48,937 nt of DNA from Hydrogenophaga sp. GTDB lineage: Bacteria; Pseudomonadota; Gammaproteobacteria; Burkholderiales; Burkholderiaceae_C. Each line of letters starts with the position of its first letter. Position 1 is the first letter of the stretch. Made by a program: the position numbers and the translations under genes. The notes below the pieces were generated by a model. The model worked only from the letters and a program-made list of their open reading frames with translations. It was not told the origin of the DNA and searched no databases. The stretch is from the NCBI GenBank assembly GCA_030682835.1, contig JAUXNG010000040.1, positions 1 through 48,937 of the forward strand, written 5' to 3'. Positions 9,567 to 17,207 of the stretch are shown here, piece after piece.

Positions 9567-9836
9567 CTTTGTGCCCACGTCTTTTAGCGGAGTTCTCACA
9601 GCAGCGCTCCGCAAGCGACGGTGGAGGCTTTGCAAGGAACGCAGATCAGCGCCGAGCGCTTTCACGGGCAATTGCAGGACCGCGCAGGCCCGGACACGCC
9701 AGGCGGACCACGATACCTCGCCAGTACGACCAATGGATGTCAGATTCAGCTCGTTGTGAGCCCGCGCAAGGGTGAGGCCTGCCGTCACCTTTCCCGTGAC
9801 CATGGCCGCCTCGCACAGTGATTTCCTGAATCAGTT
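9567..9836. other. Non-coding stretch between tRNA-Phe and the sugar dehydrogenase gene
   Basis: About 270 bases with no gene I can support. Short open frames exist on both strands, but none has a ribosome-binding site or recognisable product. A CCTGAATC motif is repeated at the right edge, around the stop codon of the next gene. No copy of the tRNA 3' end was found, so there is no sign of an integrated element. Confidence 0.4.
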
Positions 9837-10952
9837 CTAACCTGAATCCGGCACCACGCGCAGCACACGACCGTTCGGGCTGTCGGTCAGCAGGTAGATC
9901 GCACCATCAGGCCCGGTGCGCACGTCGCGGATCCGCTCGCCCAGTTCCTGAAACAGCAGCTCTTGCGGACCGGGCACGCCTTTGTGCAGGGGCACGCGGC
10001 GCACGCTGCGTTCCACCAGCGTCGCCACGAGCAGGCTGCCGCGCCATGCGGGGAACAAGGCACCGTCGTACCAGTCCAGTCCGGCCGGTGCGATGGAAGG
10101 CGTCCATTCCACCAGGGGCGGCTCGATCCCGGGAAGCGTGCGATACGGGGTGATGCGGGCGTAGGTGTAGTCGACACCCCCTGTGGTGATGGGCCAGCCG
10201 TAGTTGGCACCGGGCGTCATGCGGTTCAGTTCGTCGCCGCCGCGTGCGCCATGCTCGTGGGAGTAGGGCACGCCATCGACCACCACCATGCCCTGCGGGT
10301 TGCGGTGCCCCAGCGAATAAATTTCCGGCAGGGCACCTGGTCGCTGGATGAACGGGTTGTCCGCCGGGACGCTGCCGTCGGGGTGGATGCGCAGCAGCTT
10401 GCCCAGATGGGTGTGCAGGCGCTGCGCGTCGGTGCGCTGCTGGTTGCCGTCGCCCATGCCAAACAGCAGGGTGCCATCGGGTAGCCAGGCCATGCGGCCA
10501 CCAAAATGCTGTGTGTCGGCCTTGGCTGGCCTGGAGGTGAAGACGGGCTGCACGGCCTGGAGCTGTCGGCCGTCGAACCGGGCGCTCACCACGCGCAGGT
10601 GATTGGCCTCGGGTGTGCCATGCGCAAACGACAGGAAGAGCCGGCCGTTGCTGGCGAAATCTGGGTCGAGCACCACGTCGAACAGGCCGGCCTGTCCTCG
10701 CGCCAGCACGGGTGGTACGCCGGGCACCGGCTCCGCGCTCAGCTGGGGGCGGCCATCGGGCCCGGGCTCAATCAGACGCAGGCGGCCGGGGCGTTCGGTC
10801 ACCAGCAGGCGGCCACCCGGCAGGAAAGCCAGCGACCAGGGGTGCACGAGCCCCGTGGCGACCGTTTCGACCCGGTAGCCCGCTGCGTGGACCGGCGCGG
10901 CCGGCATGGCCAAGGCCAGCAGCCCCACCAGAAGAGCGAGCAGGTATTTCAT
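9837..10952 (-). CDS. PQQ-type soluble sugar (aldose) dehydrogenase family protein, exported
   Basis: A 371-residue beta-propeller protein of the glucose/sorbosone dehydrogenase (YliI/Asd-like) family. A signal peptide occupies residues 1-23 (MKYLLALLVGLL core, cleavage after PVHA). Family landmarks follow: GLVHPWSLAFLPGGRLLVTE, LFDVVLDPDF, a GRMAWLPDGTLLFGMGDG blade, GHRNPQGM, SHEHGARGGDELN and GANYGWP. Members oxidise aldose sugars in the periplasm with pyrroloquinoline quinone as cofactor; no PQQ biosynthesis genes are in this window, so the cofactor's origin is unknown. The start ATG at 10952 is separated by a single base from a candidate start of the divergent gene. Substrate is not predictable from sequence alone. 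Confidence 0.9.
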   Translation of the reverse strand: MKYLLALLVGLLALAMPAAPVHAAGYRVETVATGLVHPWSLAFLPGGRLLVTERPGRLRLIEPGPDGRPQLSAEPVPGVPPVLARGQAGLFDVVLDPDFASNGRLFLSFAHGTPEANHLRVVSARFDGRQLQAVQPVFTSRPAKADTQHFGGRMAWLPDGTLLFGMGDGNQQRTDAQRLHTHLGKLLRIHPDGSVPADNPFIQRPGALPEIYSLGHRNPQGMVVVDGVPYSHEHGARGGDELNRMTPGANYGWPITTGGVDYTYARITPYRTLPGIEPPLVEWTPSIAPAGLDWYDGALFPAWRGSLLVATLVERSVRRVPLHKGVPGPQELLFQELGERIRDVRTGPDGAIYLLTDSPNGRVLRVVPDSG

Positions 10953-10953
10953 A

Positions 10954-11433
10954 ATGAAGATTATGAGATCCAGCGTCCCCGGCCATTCCCCTGCTGCTCG
11001 CTGGACGATGCACCTTGGCTCGCTGCTGCTGGCCTGGGTCTTGGCGGCGGCCTGGGGTTCGGTGGTGCAGACGCAGTGGAACCTGCAGGCGCTGGTGGCG
11101 CTGGGTGTGGACCTGCCCTTGGCCGAGAGAGCCCGCGCGACCGGGCACGATTTGATCCGATTTGCGCCTGTCTACGGCGGCATCCTAGTCGCAGGCTGGC
11201 TTCCTGCGCTGGCGGTGGCAAGCTTGCTGGCGCGCCGCTGGCCCGCGTGGCGCAGCGCGCTGCTGACCGTCGCCGCGGGGGCTGGCATGGTGGCCGCGGT
11301 GCGCGCCGTCGATGCGTTCGCGCCCATGCCTGTATTCATCGACGCCACCCGAACCCTGCCCGGCCTGTTGACCATGGCCATGGGCGCGGTGATCGCAGGC
11401 TTGCTTTATGCCAGGCTCACAGCGCGCCCATAA
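10954..11433 (+). CDS. Hypothetical membrane protein (about four helices)
   Basis: An unrecognised protein of up to 159 residues with about four hydrophobic segments: the LGSLLLAWVLAAAWG region, FAPVYGGILVAGWLPALAV, ALLTVAAGAGMVAAV and LTMAMGAVIAGLLYA. It has a compact small-membrane-protein layout and codon use like its neighbours. The start is uncertain: ATG at 10954, 10963 or 11008. The first would put its start codon one base from that of the divergent sugar dehydrogenase, leaving no room for ordinary leaders, so 11008 deserves consideration. I see no domain that predicts a function. Confidence 0.65.
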   Translation: MKIMRSSVPGHSPAARWTMHLGSLLLAWVLAAAWGSVVQTQWNLQALVALGVDLPLAERARATGHDLIRFAPVYGGILVAGWLPALAVASLLARRWPAWRSALLTVAAGAGMVAAVRAVDAFAPMPVFIDATRTLPGLLTMAMGAVIAGLLYARLTARP

Positions 11434-11514
11434 CGCGGGCGGACCATCCCGACCTTTTCCAACACGGCGCCACATTCCCTGCTGCTAAACAGTTGAGCGC
11501 CCACCCGACACACG

Positions 11515-11733
11515 ATGAAAACCATTGACGAGATGCTCAACCTGGCGCTGCTGACGCCCGATCAGCACCACCAGATCAGCGCCTGGATTGCACAGGCCGA
11601 CTCGCCTGAGGAGATCCTGAAGATGCCCCAAGGCCTGTGGCAGGCCATTGAGCGTGCCAGCGCGGTGATGGGCATCGACGACGACCTTTTGCGTCCGCCC
11701 GCTCTGGATGCGGACGGCATCGTGGTCACCTGA
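11515..11733 (+). CDS. Small conserved-looking hypothetical protein
   Basis: A 72-residue acidic, helical protein beginning MKTIDEMLNLALLTPDQ, with a middle segment SPEEILKMPQGLWQAIERAS. There are no membrane segments or known motifs. Composition is that of a real small cytosolic protein rather than a GC-driven spurious frame. The ribosome-binding site is weak. It ends 15 bases before the stop of the oppositely oriented exported-protein gene. Confidence 0.6.
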   Translation: MKTIDEMLNLALLTPDQHHQISAWIAQADSPEEILKMPQGLWQAIERASAVMGIDDDLLRPPALDADGIVVT

Positions 11734-11748
11734 CAGCACCTGCCCCCT

Positions 11749-12261
11749 TCAATCCCAGCCCGGCGCCTTCGTCAGCACAAAATTCATCGGCTCGCCGGCC
11801 AGGCCCTGCGCCGGCAGGCGCACTCCCCGGATTTCCCTGCCGCAGCCGGCGGCCGTGACGTCGCCGGTCCACACAGCGTCGATGCGCTGGCCGTCGGCCG
11901 ATTCGTCCAGGTTGAATTCGCCGCTGATCACGTCGCCCGACACCAGGGCTTGTGCCGGCTGGCCGCTGATGGTGCGCAGCAGGGTGCCGCGCACACTGTC
12001 GGGGAACTCGGGGTGCCGCTTGAAGCGAAGCGCTCCCTGGGTGGTGGCAGTCTGTGCGCCAGTCTCGGCGCTCTGGGGCCAGAGCGCGAGCTGCCAGCGA
12101 CCGTAGAGTTGTGCGGGCGCCAGGTCGGCGGGTGCGGTGCAGGGCGGTGAGACAACAGCGCTGGCGGGTTGAGCGGCGGCGGGTGTGCTCACCCCTAGGA
12201 CCCACAAGGCCAGCAAGGCGGCAGCGCCCCTGCAGCGTTGCCGACGGCGAGCGCCCTTCAT
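11749..12261 (-). CDS. Exported hypothetical protein coupled to rep
   Basis: A 170-residue protein with an N-terminal signal peptide: basic MKGARRRQR, a hydrophobic AALLALWVLGV core, and cleavage near PAAAQ. The mature part has a pattern of short beta strands (LYGRWQLALW, ALRFKRHPEFPDSVRGTL, GEFNLDESADGQ, RIDAVWTGDV) and cysteines near the start and end that could form a disulfide. I do not recognise the family. Its ATG overlaps the rep stop codon in an ATGA junction (12258-12261), so translation is coupled to rep although the products are in different compartments. The pairing probably reflects a shared transcript rather than a shared task. Confidence 0.75.
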   Translation of the reverse strand: MKGARRRQRCRGAAALLALWVLGVSTPAAAQPASAVVSPPCTAPADLAPAQLYGRWQLALWPQSAETGAQTATTQGALRFKRHPEFPDSVRGTLLRTISGQPAQALVSGDVISGEFNLDESADGQRIDAVWTGDVTAAGCGREIRGVRLPAQGLAGEPMNFVLTKAPGWD

Positions 12262-14333
12262 GGTGCAGTGGCCGCTTTGGCGGCGGCCTGGTCGGTGGCC
12301 CTTTGGGCGAACTCGGCGCGCAGCGCACGCAGCTTCTCGCGCGGGTCCTCTTTCACGGTGTTCTGGTCCAGCGCCATTTCCTTGATGAAGCGACTGGGAA
12401 TGCCGGGCACGCTTTCGCGGCCTTTCTTGCGGCGCTTGAGCCAGCTCACCGCCAGGCTGCGCTGGGCGCGGGTGATGCCCACGTACATGAGGCGACGCTC
12501 TTCCTGCAGGCGCTGCTCCATGCTCTCGGCGGCAGCGTCGCTCTGGCCGGGTTCTTCTTCCATCTTGAAGGGCAGCAGGCCTTCGTTCACGCCCACCAGC
12601 AGCACATGCGGCCACTCCAGACCCTTGGAGGCGTGCAGGGTGGAGAGGGTGACCACGTTCTGGTCCTGCTCGCGCTCACTCAGCGTGGACAGCAGCGCGA
12701 TGGTCTGCACCACTTCCATCAGGGTCTTGCGCTCACTTTCCACCTGCACACCGGCCTCGTCTTCCACCTCGCCGCCGCAGCGCTTGGCGACCCAGTCGCA
12801 GAAGTCCATCACGTTGGTCCAGCGGGCTGCGGCCACCTTCTCGTTGTCTTCGCTCTCGTACAGGTGCTTCTCGTAGTCGATGTCTTTCAGCCACTCGGTA
12901 AGAAAGGCTCGCGCGGCCTCATGTCCCACCGTGTGCTTGGCGCGGTACTCGAGTTCGTTCACGGCCCGGCCGAACTCGTGCAGCGTGGCCACGGCGCGGG
13001 CGGGCAGGGCGGCGGCGAGCGAGTTGGAGAAGAGGGCCTCGAACAGGCTCAGCTTGTACTGGGTGGCGAAGTTGCCCAGCCCCTGCAGCGTGGTGTGGCC
13101 GATGCCGCGCTTGGGCGTGGTGGCCGAGCGCAGAAACGCCGGGTCGTCGTCGTTGTTGACCAGCAGGCGCAGCCAGGCGCAAAGGTCGCGGATTTCGGCG
13201 CGGTCAAAAAAGCTCTGGCCGCCCGACACCTTGTAGGGAATGTTGGCGCGGCGCAGCGACTGCTCGAACGAGCGCGCCATGTGGTTGGCGCGGTAGAGAA
13301 TGGCGAAGTCGCGCCATTCGCGGTGCGGCGAAGACGCCTGCAGGCTCAGGATGCGCGCCACCGCACGCTCGGCTTCGTGGTCTTCGTTGTCGGCGTCCAC
13401 CACCCGCACCGGCTCGCCCTCGCCCAGGTCGCTCCACAGCGTCTTGGGGAAGAGCTTGGGGTTGGGGCCGATCACGTTGTTGGCCGCGCGCAGGATGCCG
13501 CTGGTGGAGCGGTAGTTCTGCTCCAGCTTGATCACCTTGAGCTCGGGGTAGTCCTGCGGCAGCTTCTTCAGGTTGTCCAGCGTGGCGCCGCGCCAGCCGT
13601 AGATGGACTGGTCGTCGTCGCCCACGGCGGTGAAGCGGGCCCGCTCGCCCACCAGCAGCTTGAGCAGCTCGTACTGGGTGGCGTTGGTGTCCTGGTATTC
13701 GTCCACGAGCACATGGCCCATCTTTTTCTGCCACCGCTCGCGCACGTCGGGGTGTTCATTCAGCAGCTTGAGCGGCAGGCCGATGAGGTCGTCGAAGTCC
13801 ACGCTCTGGTAAGCCGACAGGCGGTCCTGGTAACGCTCCATGATGGCCGCGGCCACACGCTCGTCTTCGTCTTGCGCCGCCGCCATGGCCTGCTCGGCGT
13901 TCAGACCGGCGCTTTTCCACGCGCTGATGGTCCACTGCCACTGGCGGGCCGCGGCGGTGTCGGTGGTGCCGCCGCAGTCTTTCAGCAGGCTGGTGATGTC
14001 GTCGGTGTCGAGGATGCTGAACTGTTTTTTCAGGCCCAGCGCCGCGCCATCGTCGCGCAGCAGGCGCACGCCCAGCGCGTGAAAAGTGCAGATCAGCACC
14101 TTTTTGGCCTCGCGCCCCACCAGCTGTTTGGCGCGCTCGCGCATCTCGCTGGCGGCCTTGTTGGTGAACGTGATGGCGGCGATGCGGTCGGCCGCCAGGC
14201 CGGCGTTGATGAGCCGGCCGATCTTGTGCGTGATGACGCGGGTCTTGCCCGAGCCCGCCCCGGCCAGCACCAGGCAGGGGCCGCCGAGGTGGTTCACGGC
14301 TTCAAGCTGGGCGAGGTTCAGGCCGGAGGACAT
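12258..14333 (-). CDS. rep: ATP-dependent DNA helicase Rep
   Basis: A superfamily 1A 3'-5' helicase of 691 residues, close to the length of E. coli Rep. Motifs in order: Q-motif region GLNLAQLEAV at the N terminus, Walker A AGAGSGKTRV (K30), AITFTNKAASEM (Ia), VLVDEYQDTN (II, DEYQD), GDDDQSIYGWRGA (III), LEQNYRST (IV), LSTLHASKGLEW (V) and ERRLMYVGITRAQ (VI). The C-terminal tail is alanine-rich. Rep removes proteins ahead of replication forks. I chose the ATG at 14333; the upstream ATG at 14384 would add 17 residues without family resemblance. The stop overlaps the next gene's start. Rep is preferred over UvrD from the start of the protein and the missing long UvrD C-terminal extension. Confidence 0.93.
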   Translation of the reverse strand: MSSGLNLAQLEAVNHLGGPCLVLAGAGSGKTRVITHKIGRLINAGLAADRIAAITFTNKAASEMRERAKQLVGREAKKVLICTFHALGVRLLRDDGAALGLKKQFSILDTDDITSLLKDCGGTTDTAAARQWQWTISAWKSAGLNAEQAMAAAQDEDERVAAAIMERYQDRLSAYQSVDFDDLIGLPLKLLNEHPDVRERWQKKMGHVLVDEYQDTNATQYELLKLLVGERARFTAVGDDDQSIYGWRGATLDNLKKLPQDYPELKVIKLEQNYRSTSGILRAANNVIGPNPKLFPKTLWSDLGEGEPVRVVDADNEDHEAERAVARILSLQASSPHREWRDFAILYRANHMARSFEQSLRRANIPYKVSGGQSFFDRAEIRDLCAWLRLLVNNDDDPAFLRSATTPKRGIGHTTLQGLGNFATQYKLSLFEALFSNSLAAALPARAVATLHEFGRAVNELEYRAKHTVGHEAARAFLTEWLKDIDYEKHLYESEDNEKVAAARWTNVMDFCDWVAKRCGGEVEDEAGVQVESERKTLMEVVQTIALLSTLSEREQDQNVVTLSTLHASKGLEWPHVLLVGVNEGLLPFKMEEEPGQSDAAAESMEQRLQEERRLMYVGITRAQRSLAVSWLKRRKKGRESVPGIPSRFIKEMALDQNTVKEDPREKLRALRAEFAQRATDQAAAKAATAP

Positions 14334-14458
14334 GGAGGCAGTCGGAGCGCAGGCGCAAAGCGCTCGATGATACCGGCAGCCCACGCGGAAACAGGTCGTT
14401 ACGGTAGGCGCCAGAGCAAACGCGCACGCTGTGTGTTTTGCTTAAAGGGAGCCTTGAC

Positions 14459-15757
14459 ATGCTTCATCACACGCTGCTTGCGGGCGCTGTCGCCCTGTTG
14501 CTGGGCTTGCCGCCTGCCGCCGGGGCTGCACCCTTGCTGGCATCGACCGATGCGGACCCGGCGCCTTCGGCGAGTGCCGCGCAGCCCTTGCTGGACCAGG
14601 CCCTTGCTGCCCTGCGCGCGGGCGACCTGGCGCAGGCGGAAAAGCACTTTCAGGCCGCCATGGCCCGCGACCCCAAGGCCGCCGGCGGCTACTTGGGCAT
14701 GGCCGAACTGGCCGGGCGCCGCGGCGACCAGAAAAAGGTGGAGGAGTGGCTCAAGAAGGGCCTGGCTGCCGCCCCGCGCGACGCCGGCCTGCTGCACACG
14801 GTGGGCGTCTGGCACGCGCGCCATGGCCGCCTCAACGAAGCCGAGAAATCGCTGGCCGAGGCGGCTCGCCTGGCCCCGCGGGCCACCACGGTGCTGGTGA
14901 GTCTGGGTGAGGTCTACCTGGCGCGCAGCGCGACGGTGGACAAGGCCGAGGCCAGCTTTCGCCAGGCGCTGACCGCCGACCCTGCTTTCATGCCGGCCAA
15001 GCTGGGCCTGGCGCGCGCGCTGGCCGGCCGCGGGCAGGTGCCGCAGGCCCAGGCGGTGCTGGAGGAAGCGGCCCAGGCCGCCCCGCGCGACCCCCGGCCC
15101 CTGCACACCCATGCGCGCCTGCTGGCGTCGCAGGGACAGGTGAACGAGGCCATTCAGTACCATCAGCGGGCCATTGCCGTGTCCCCCAACTTTTTGCCGG
15201 CCTATCTCGACCAGGGCGACCTGCAGCTCGCGCGCAGCGACATCGACGCGGCCGTGGCCGCCTACCGCGCAGGCGCTGCCGCCACCGACCATCCGGCACC
15301 AGCCCTGTTCCGCCTGGGCGTGGCGTATCAGGCCGCCCAGCGCTGGGACGAGGCACAGGCCGCCTACCTGGAAACCGTGGCAAAAGATCCGCAGATGTTT
15401 GGCGCCTACAACAACCTGGCGGTGATGGCGGCTGACCGCAGGACCAACCTCGACCAGGCGCTGGCCTGGGCCGAGAAGGCGCGCCAGATCGCGCCCACTT
15501 CCGGCTCGGTCATGGACACGCTGGGCTGGGTGCACCGCGCACGCGGCGATCTGGGCAAGGCGGTGACGGCGCTGGAGCAGTCGGCCAAGATGAACCCGCG
15601 CGACCCGGGCGTGCAGTACCACCTGGGCGTGGTCTACAGCGAGCTGGACCGCCGCGCACCGGCCACCAACGCGTTCAAGAAGGCACTCAGCCTGAACCCG
15701 CAGTTCCGCCAGGCGGCGGATGCGCGTGCGCGGCTGCAGCGGCTGGAGTCCATGTAG
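14459..15757 (+). CDS. Exported tetratricopeptide-repeat (TPR) protein
   Basis: A 432-residue protein with a signal peptide (MLHHTLLAGAVALLLGL core, cleavage near AGAAP) followed by about ten consecutive TPR units of 34 residues. Examples are ALRAGDLAQAEKHFQAAM, AARLAPRATTVLVSLGEVYL and LGWVHRARGDLGKAVTALEQ. TPR domains build helical scaffolds for protein contacts, here in the periplasm or at the outer membrane. AAGGGA at 14445-14450 supports the ATG at 14459 rather than the in-frame TTG at 14438. It ends at a terminator shared with the convergent PEP-CTERM gene. No partner can be named from the sequence. Confidence 0.88.
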   Translation: MLHHTLLAGAVALLLGLPPAAGAAPLLASTDADPAPSASAAQPLLDQALAALRAGDLAQAEKHFQAAMARDPKAAGGYLGMAELAGRRGDQKKVEEWLKKGLAAAPRDAGLLHTVGVWHARHGRLNEAEKSLAEAARLAPRATTVLVSLGEVYLARSATVDKAEASFRQALTADPAFMPAKLGLARALAGRGQVPQAQAVLEEAAQAAPRDPRPLHTHARLLASQGQVNEAIQYHQRAIAVSPNFLPAYLDQGDLQLARSDIDAAVAAYRAGAAATDHPAPALFRLGVAYQAAQRWDEAQAAYLETVAKDPQMFGAYNNLAVMAADRRTNLDQALAWAEKARQIAPTSGSVMDTLGWVHRARGDLGKAVTALEQSAKMNPRDPGVQYHLGVVYSELDRRAPATNAFKKALSLNPQFRQAADARARLQRLESM

Positions 15758-15800
15758 AGGCAGGACTGGCGCCGCTGCGCCGGCCGTCTGCTTCACCCAT

Positions 15801-15832
15801 AAAAAAACCGGCGCCAGACGCCGGTTTTTTTA
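15801..15832. terminator. Bidirectional intrinsic terminator
   Basis: A run of seven A, then stem ACCGGCG-CCAGA-CGCCGGT, then seven T. It works in both directions and lies between the convergent TPR-protein and PEP-CTERM genes. Confidence 0.92.
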
Positions 15833-15872
15833 TGACGGGTGCCGCCACAGCGGCACCCGGCTCGGCACAGGT

Positions 15873-16979
15873 TCAGCTGTCGCGGCGGCGCTGCACGGCG
15901 CGCAGGCCCAGCAGACCCAGTGCCATCAAGGCCAGGGAACCTGGCTCGGGCACTTCGCCGCCGCCCACCACCGTTGAAGCAAAGGTGTCGCGCACGCTGG
16001 CGACGATCCCGCCGTCGACCATGGCGTGGGAATCGAAGGCGGTGTCGCCCTCGGTGAGGCGCGTGTAGGTCACGTCGAATTCAAACTCGCGGGTGATCGA
16101 GCGGTCGAAGTCGCCCACCGCGCTGTCGCCGCTGCAGGTGCCCACGTCGGCCGTCACGCACGAGGTGCTCACGCCGATATGGGGCAGGCCGGCCAGCAGG
16201 TTGTCCACGCTGACCTTGCCGTAGGCGGCGAGGCCGGCCGTCACGCCTTCGAGGATGGCGCTGGCCATGTTCTCAGGTGTGGTACCGCCGCTGTAGACGC
16301 TGCCGCCCAGCGTGCTGATCGAAGCGCCGAAGCCGGCGCCGAAATCCAGCCCGAACAGGTTGACGTTGGCCGCTTCCAGCGCCGCGCGTGCACCCGTGAT
16401 GTTGTCCTTGGCGGCGTCCGGGCCGGTCTTGAAGGAGGCATCGCCCAGTGCAATGACAAAGCGGTTGGAGCCCGGACGCCAGTCGGCATTGCTCGCGGCG
16501 TCGCGGATGCCGGCGTAACCCACCTCTGGCAGGTCGCCCCCGCACAGGACCGAGTGGTAGCCCTGCCCGCTGTTGCAGGCGCCCAGTGCGTTGATGGAGG
16601 CCACGGTGGCGGCGCGGCTGCCCAGGTTCGTCTTGACACCGTTGTAGGTGGGGTCGGCGTACCAGCCCACACCGGTGCGCACGTCGCCAAAGCCGCTGAG
16701 CGCATTGATCACGCCGTTGGCTGAGGCCTTGGCGTTGTTGATCGCGCCCGACATGCTGCCGGTGATGTCGAACACAAACATGATGTCCAGCAGCGCCGCC
16801 GTGGGCTGCTTCTCGATCACCACCTTCTTGCGCACCGTGGTGCTTTCACCCACGGCAAGGCTCGCACTGTGACTGGGCGGGGAAATCGTGTCGGCGAAGC
16901 CCGCCGTGGCGGCGAAAGCCAGGGCGCCGATGCCGGCCGAACGGGCCAGGCGCTGGATGGTGCCAGGTGGTGTGTGCAT
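15873..16979 (-). CDS. PEP-CTERM anchored von Willebrand factor A domain protein
   Basis: A 368-residue exported protein. A signal peptide (residues about 1-30) precedes a short serine-rich stretch and a VWA domain (about 55-260) with metal-ion-dependent adhesion site MFVFDITGSMSGA. The C terminus is a textbook PEP-CTERM sorting tag: VPEPGSLALMALGLLGL followed by RAVQRRRDS. Such proteins are processed by an exosortase (not in this window) and end on the cell surface or in the extracellular matrix, often in floc- or biofilm-forming betaproteobacteria. The start at 16979 has GAGGAT upstream; the ATG at 17033 would bury the signal peptide. A good sigma-54 promoter match lies about 60-70 bases before the start. 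Ligand unknown. Confidence 0.93.
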   Translation of the reverse strand: MHTPPGTIQRLARSAGIGALAFAATAGFADTISPPSHSASLAVGESTTVRKKVVIEKQPTAALLDIMFVFDITGSMSGAINNAKASANGVINALSGFGDVRTGVGWYADPTYNGVKTNLGSRAATVASINALGACNSGQGYHSVLCGGDLPEVGYAGIRDAASNADWRPGSNRFVIALGDASFKTGPDAAKDNITGARAALEAANVNLFGLDFGAGFGASISTLGGSVYSGGTTPENMASAILEGVTAGLAAYGKVSVDNLLAGLPHIGVSTSCVTADVGTCSGDSAVGDFDRSITREFEFDVTYTRLTEGDTAFDSHAMVDGGIVASVRDTFASTVVGGGEVPEPGSLALMALGLLGLRAVQRRRDS

Positions 16980-17036
16980 GCTGTGATCCTCTGCGGTCAA
17001 GGCGGGCATGAAAAACCACGCCCTGCGCCGCATTGG

Positions 17037-17051
17037 GCAAAGCCTGTGCCC
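17037..17051 (-). promoter_or_regulatory. Sigma-54 (RpoN) promoter for the PEP-CTERM VWA gene
   Basis: On the minus strand GGGCAC-AGGCT-TTGC matches TGGCAC-N5-TTGC with one mismatch, and the invariant GG and GC are exactly 10 bases apart. Transcription would start near 17025, about 45 bases before the ATG. PEP-CTERM genes of floc-forming betaproteobacteria are known to be controlled by RpoN with PrsK/PrsR, which supports the reading. Confidence 0.65.
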
Positions 17052-17161
17052 GGTTTGCCGCTGGCGGGCGGCTCACCCTTCCCCACCAGAGGCAGCCGGT
17101 CAAATGAAACGTTTTGTAGAGCTGCTCGACCGGGCACGCAGGCCGAACCACGCTGGTGACC

Positions 17162-17180
17162 GTGTCAGGAAAGTCGACAC
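17162..17180. promoter_or_regulatory. Candidate upstream activator site (inverted repeat)
   Basis: GTGTC-N9-GACAC, centred about 145 bases upstream of the predicted sigma-54 start, which is a normal distance for an enhancer-binding activator. The site is seen; the binding protein is inferred only. Confidence 0.3.
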
Positions 17181-17207
17181 TGCCGAGCCGGCAGGGCCGA
17201 CACCGGG

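Noticed and set aside
9531..9803. A 90-codon frame on - after tRNA-Phe, considered as a remnant of an integrated element
   Set aside because: It overlaps the tRNA terminator, has no ribosome-binding site or recognisable family, and there is no duplicate of the tRNA 3' end.
12054..14900. A 948-codon open frame on + opposite the rep gene
   Set aside because: It is a GC-driven shadow of rep. Its translation is histidine/glycine/valine-rich with no domain, while the minus strand encodes all helicase motifs.
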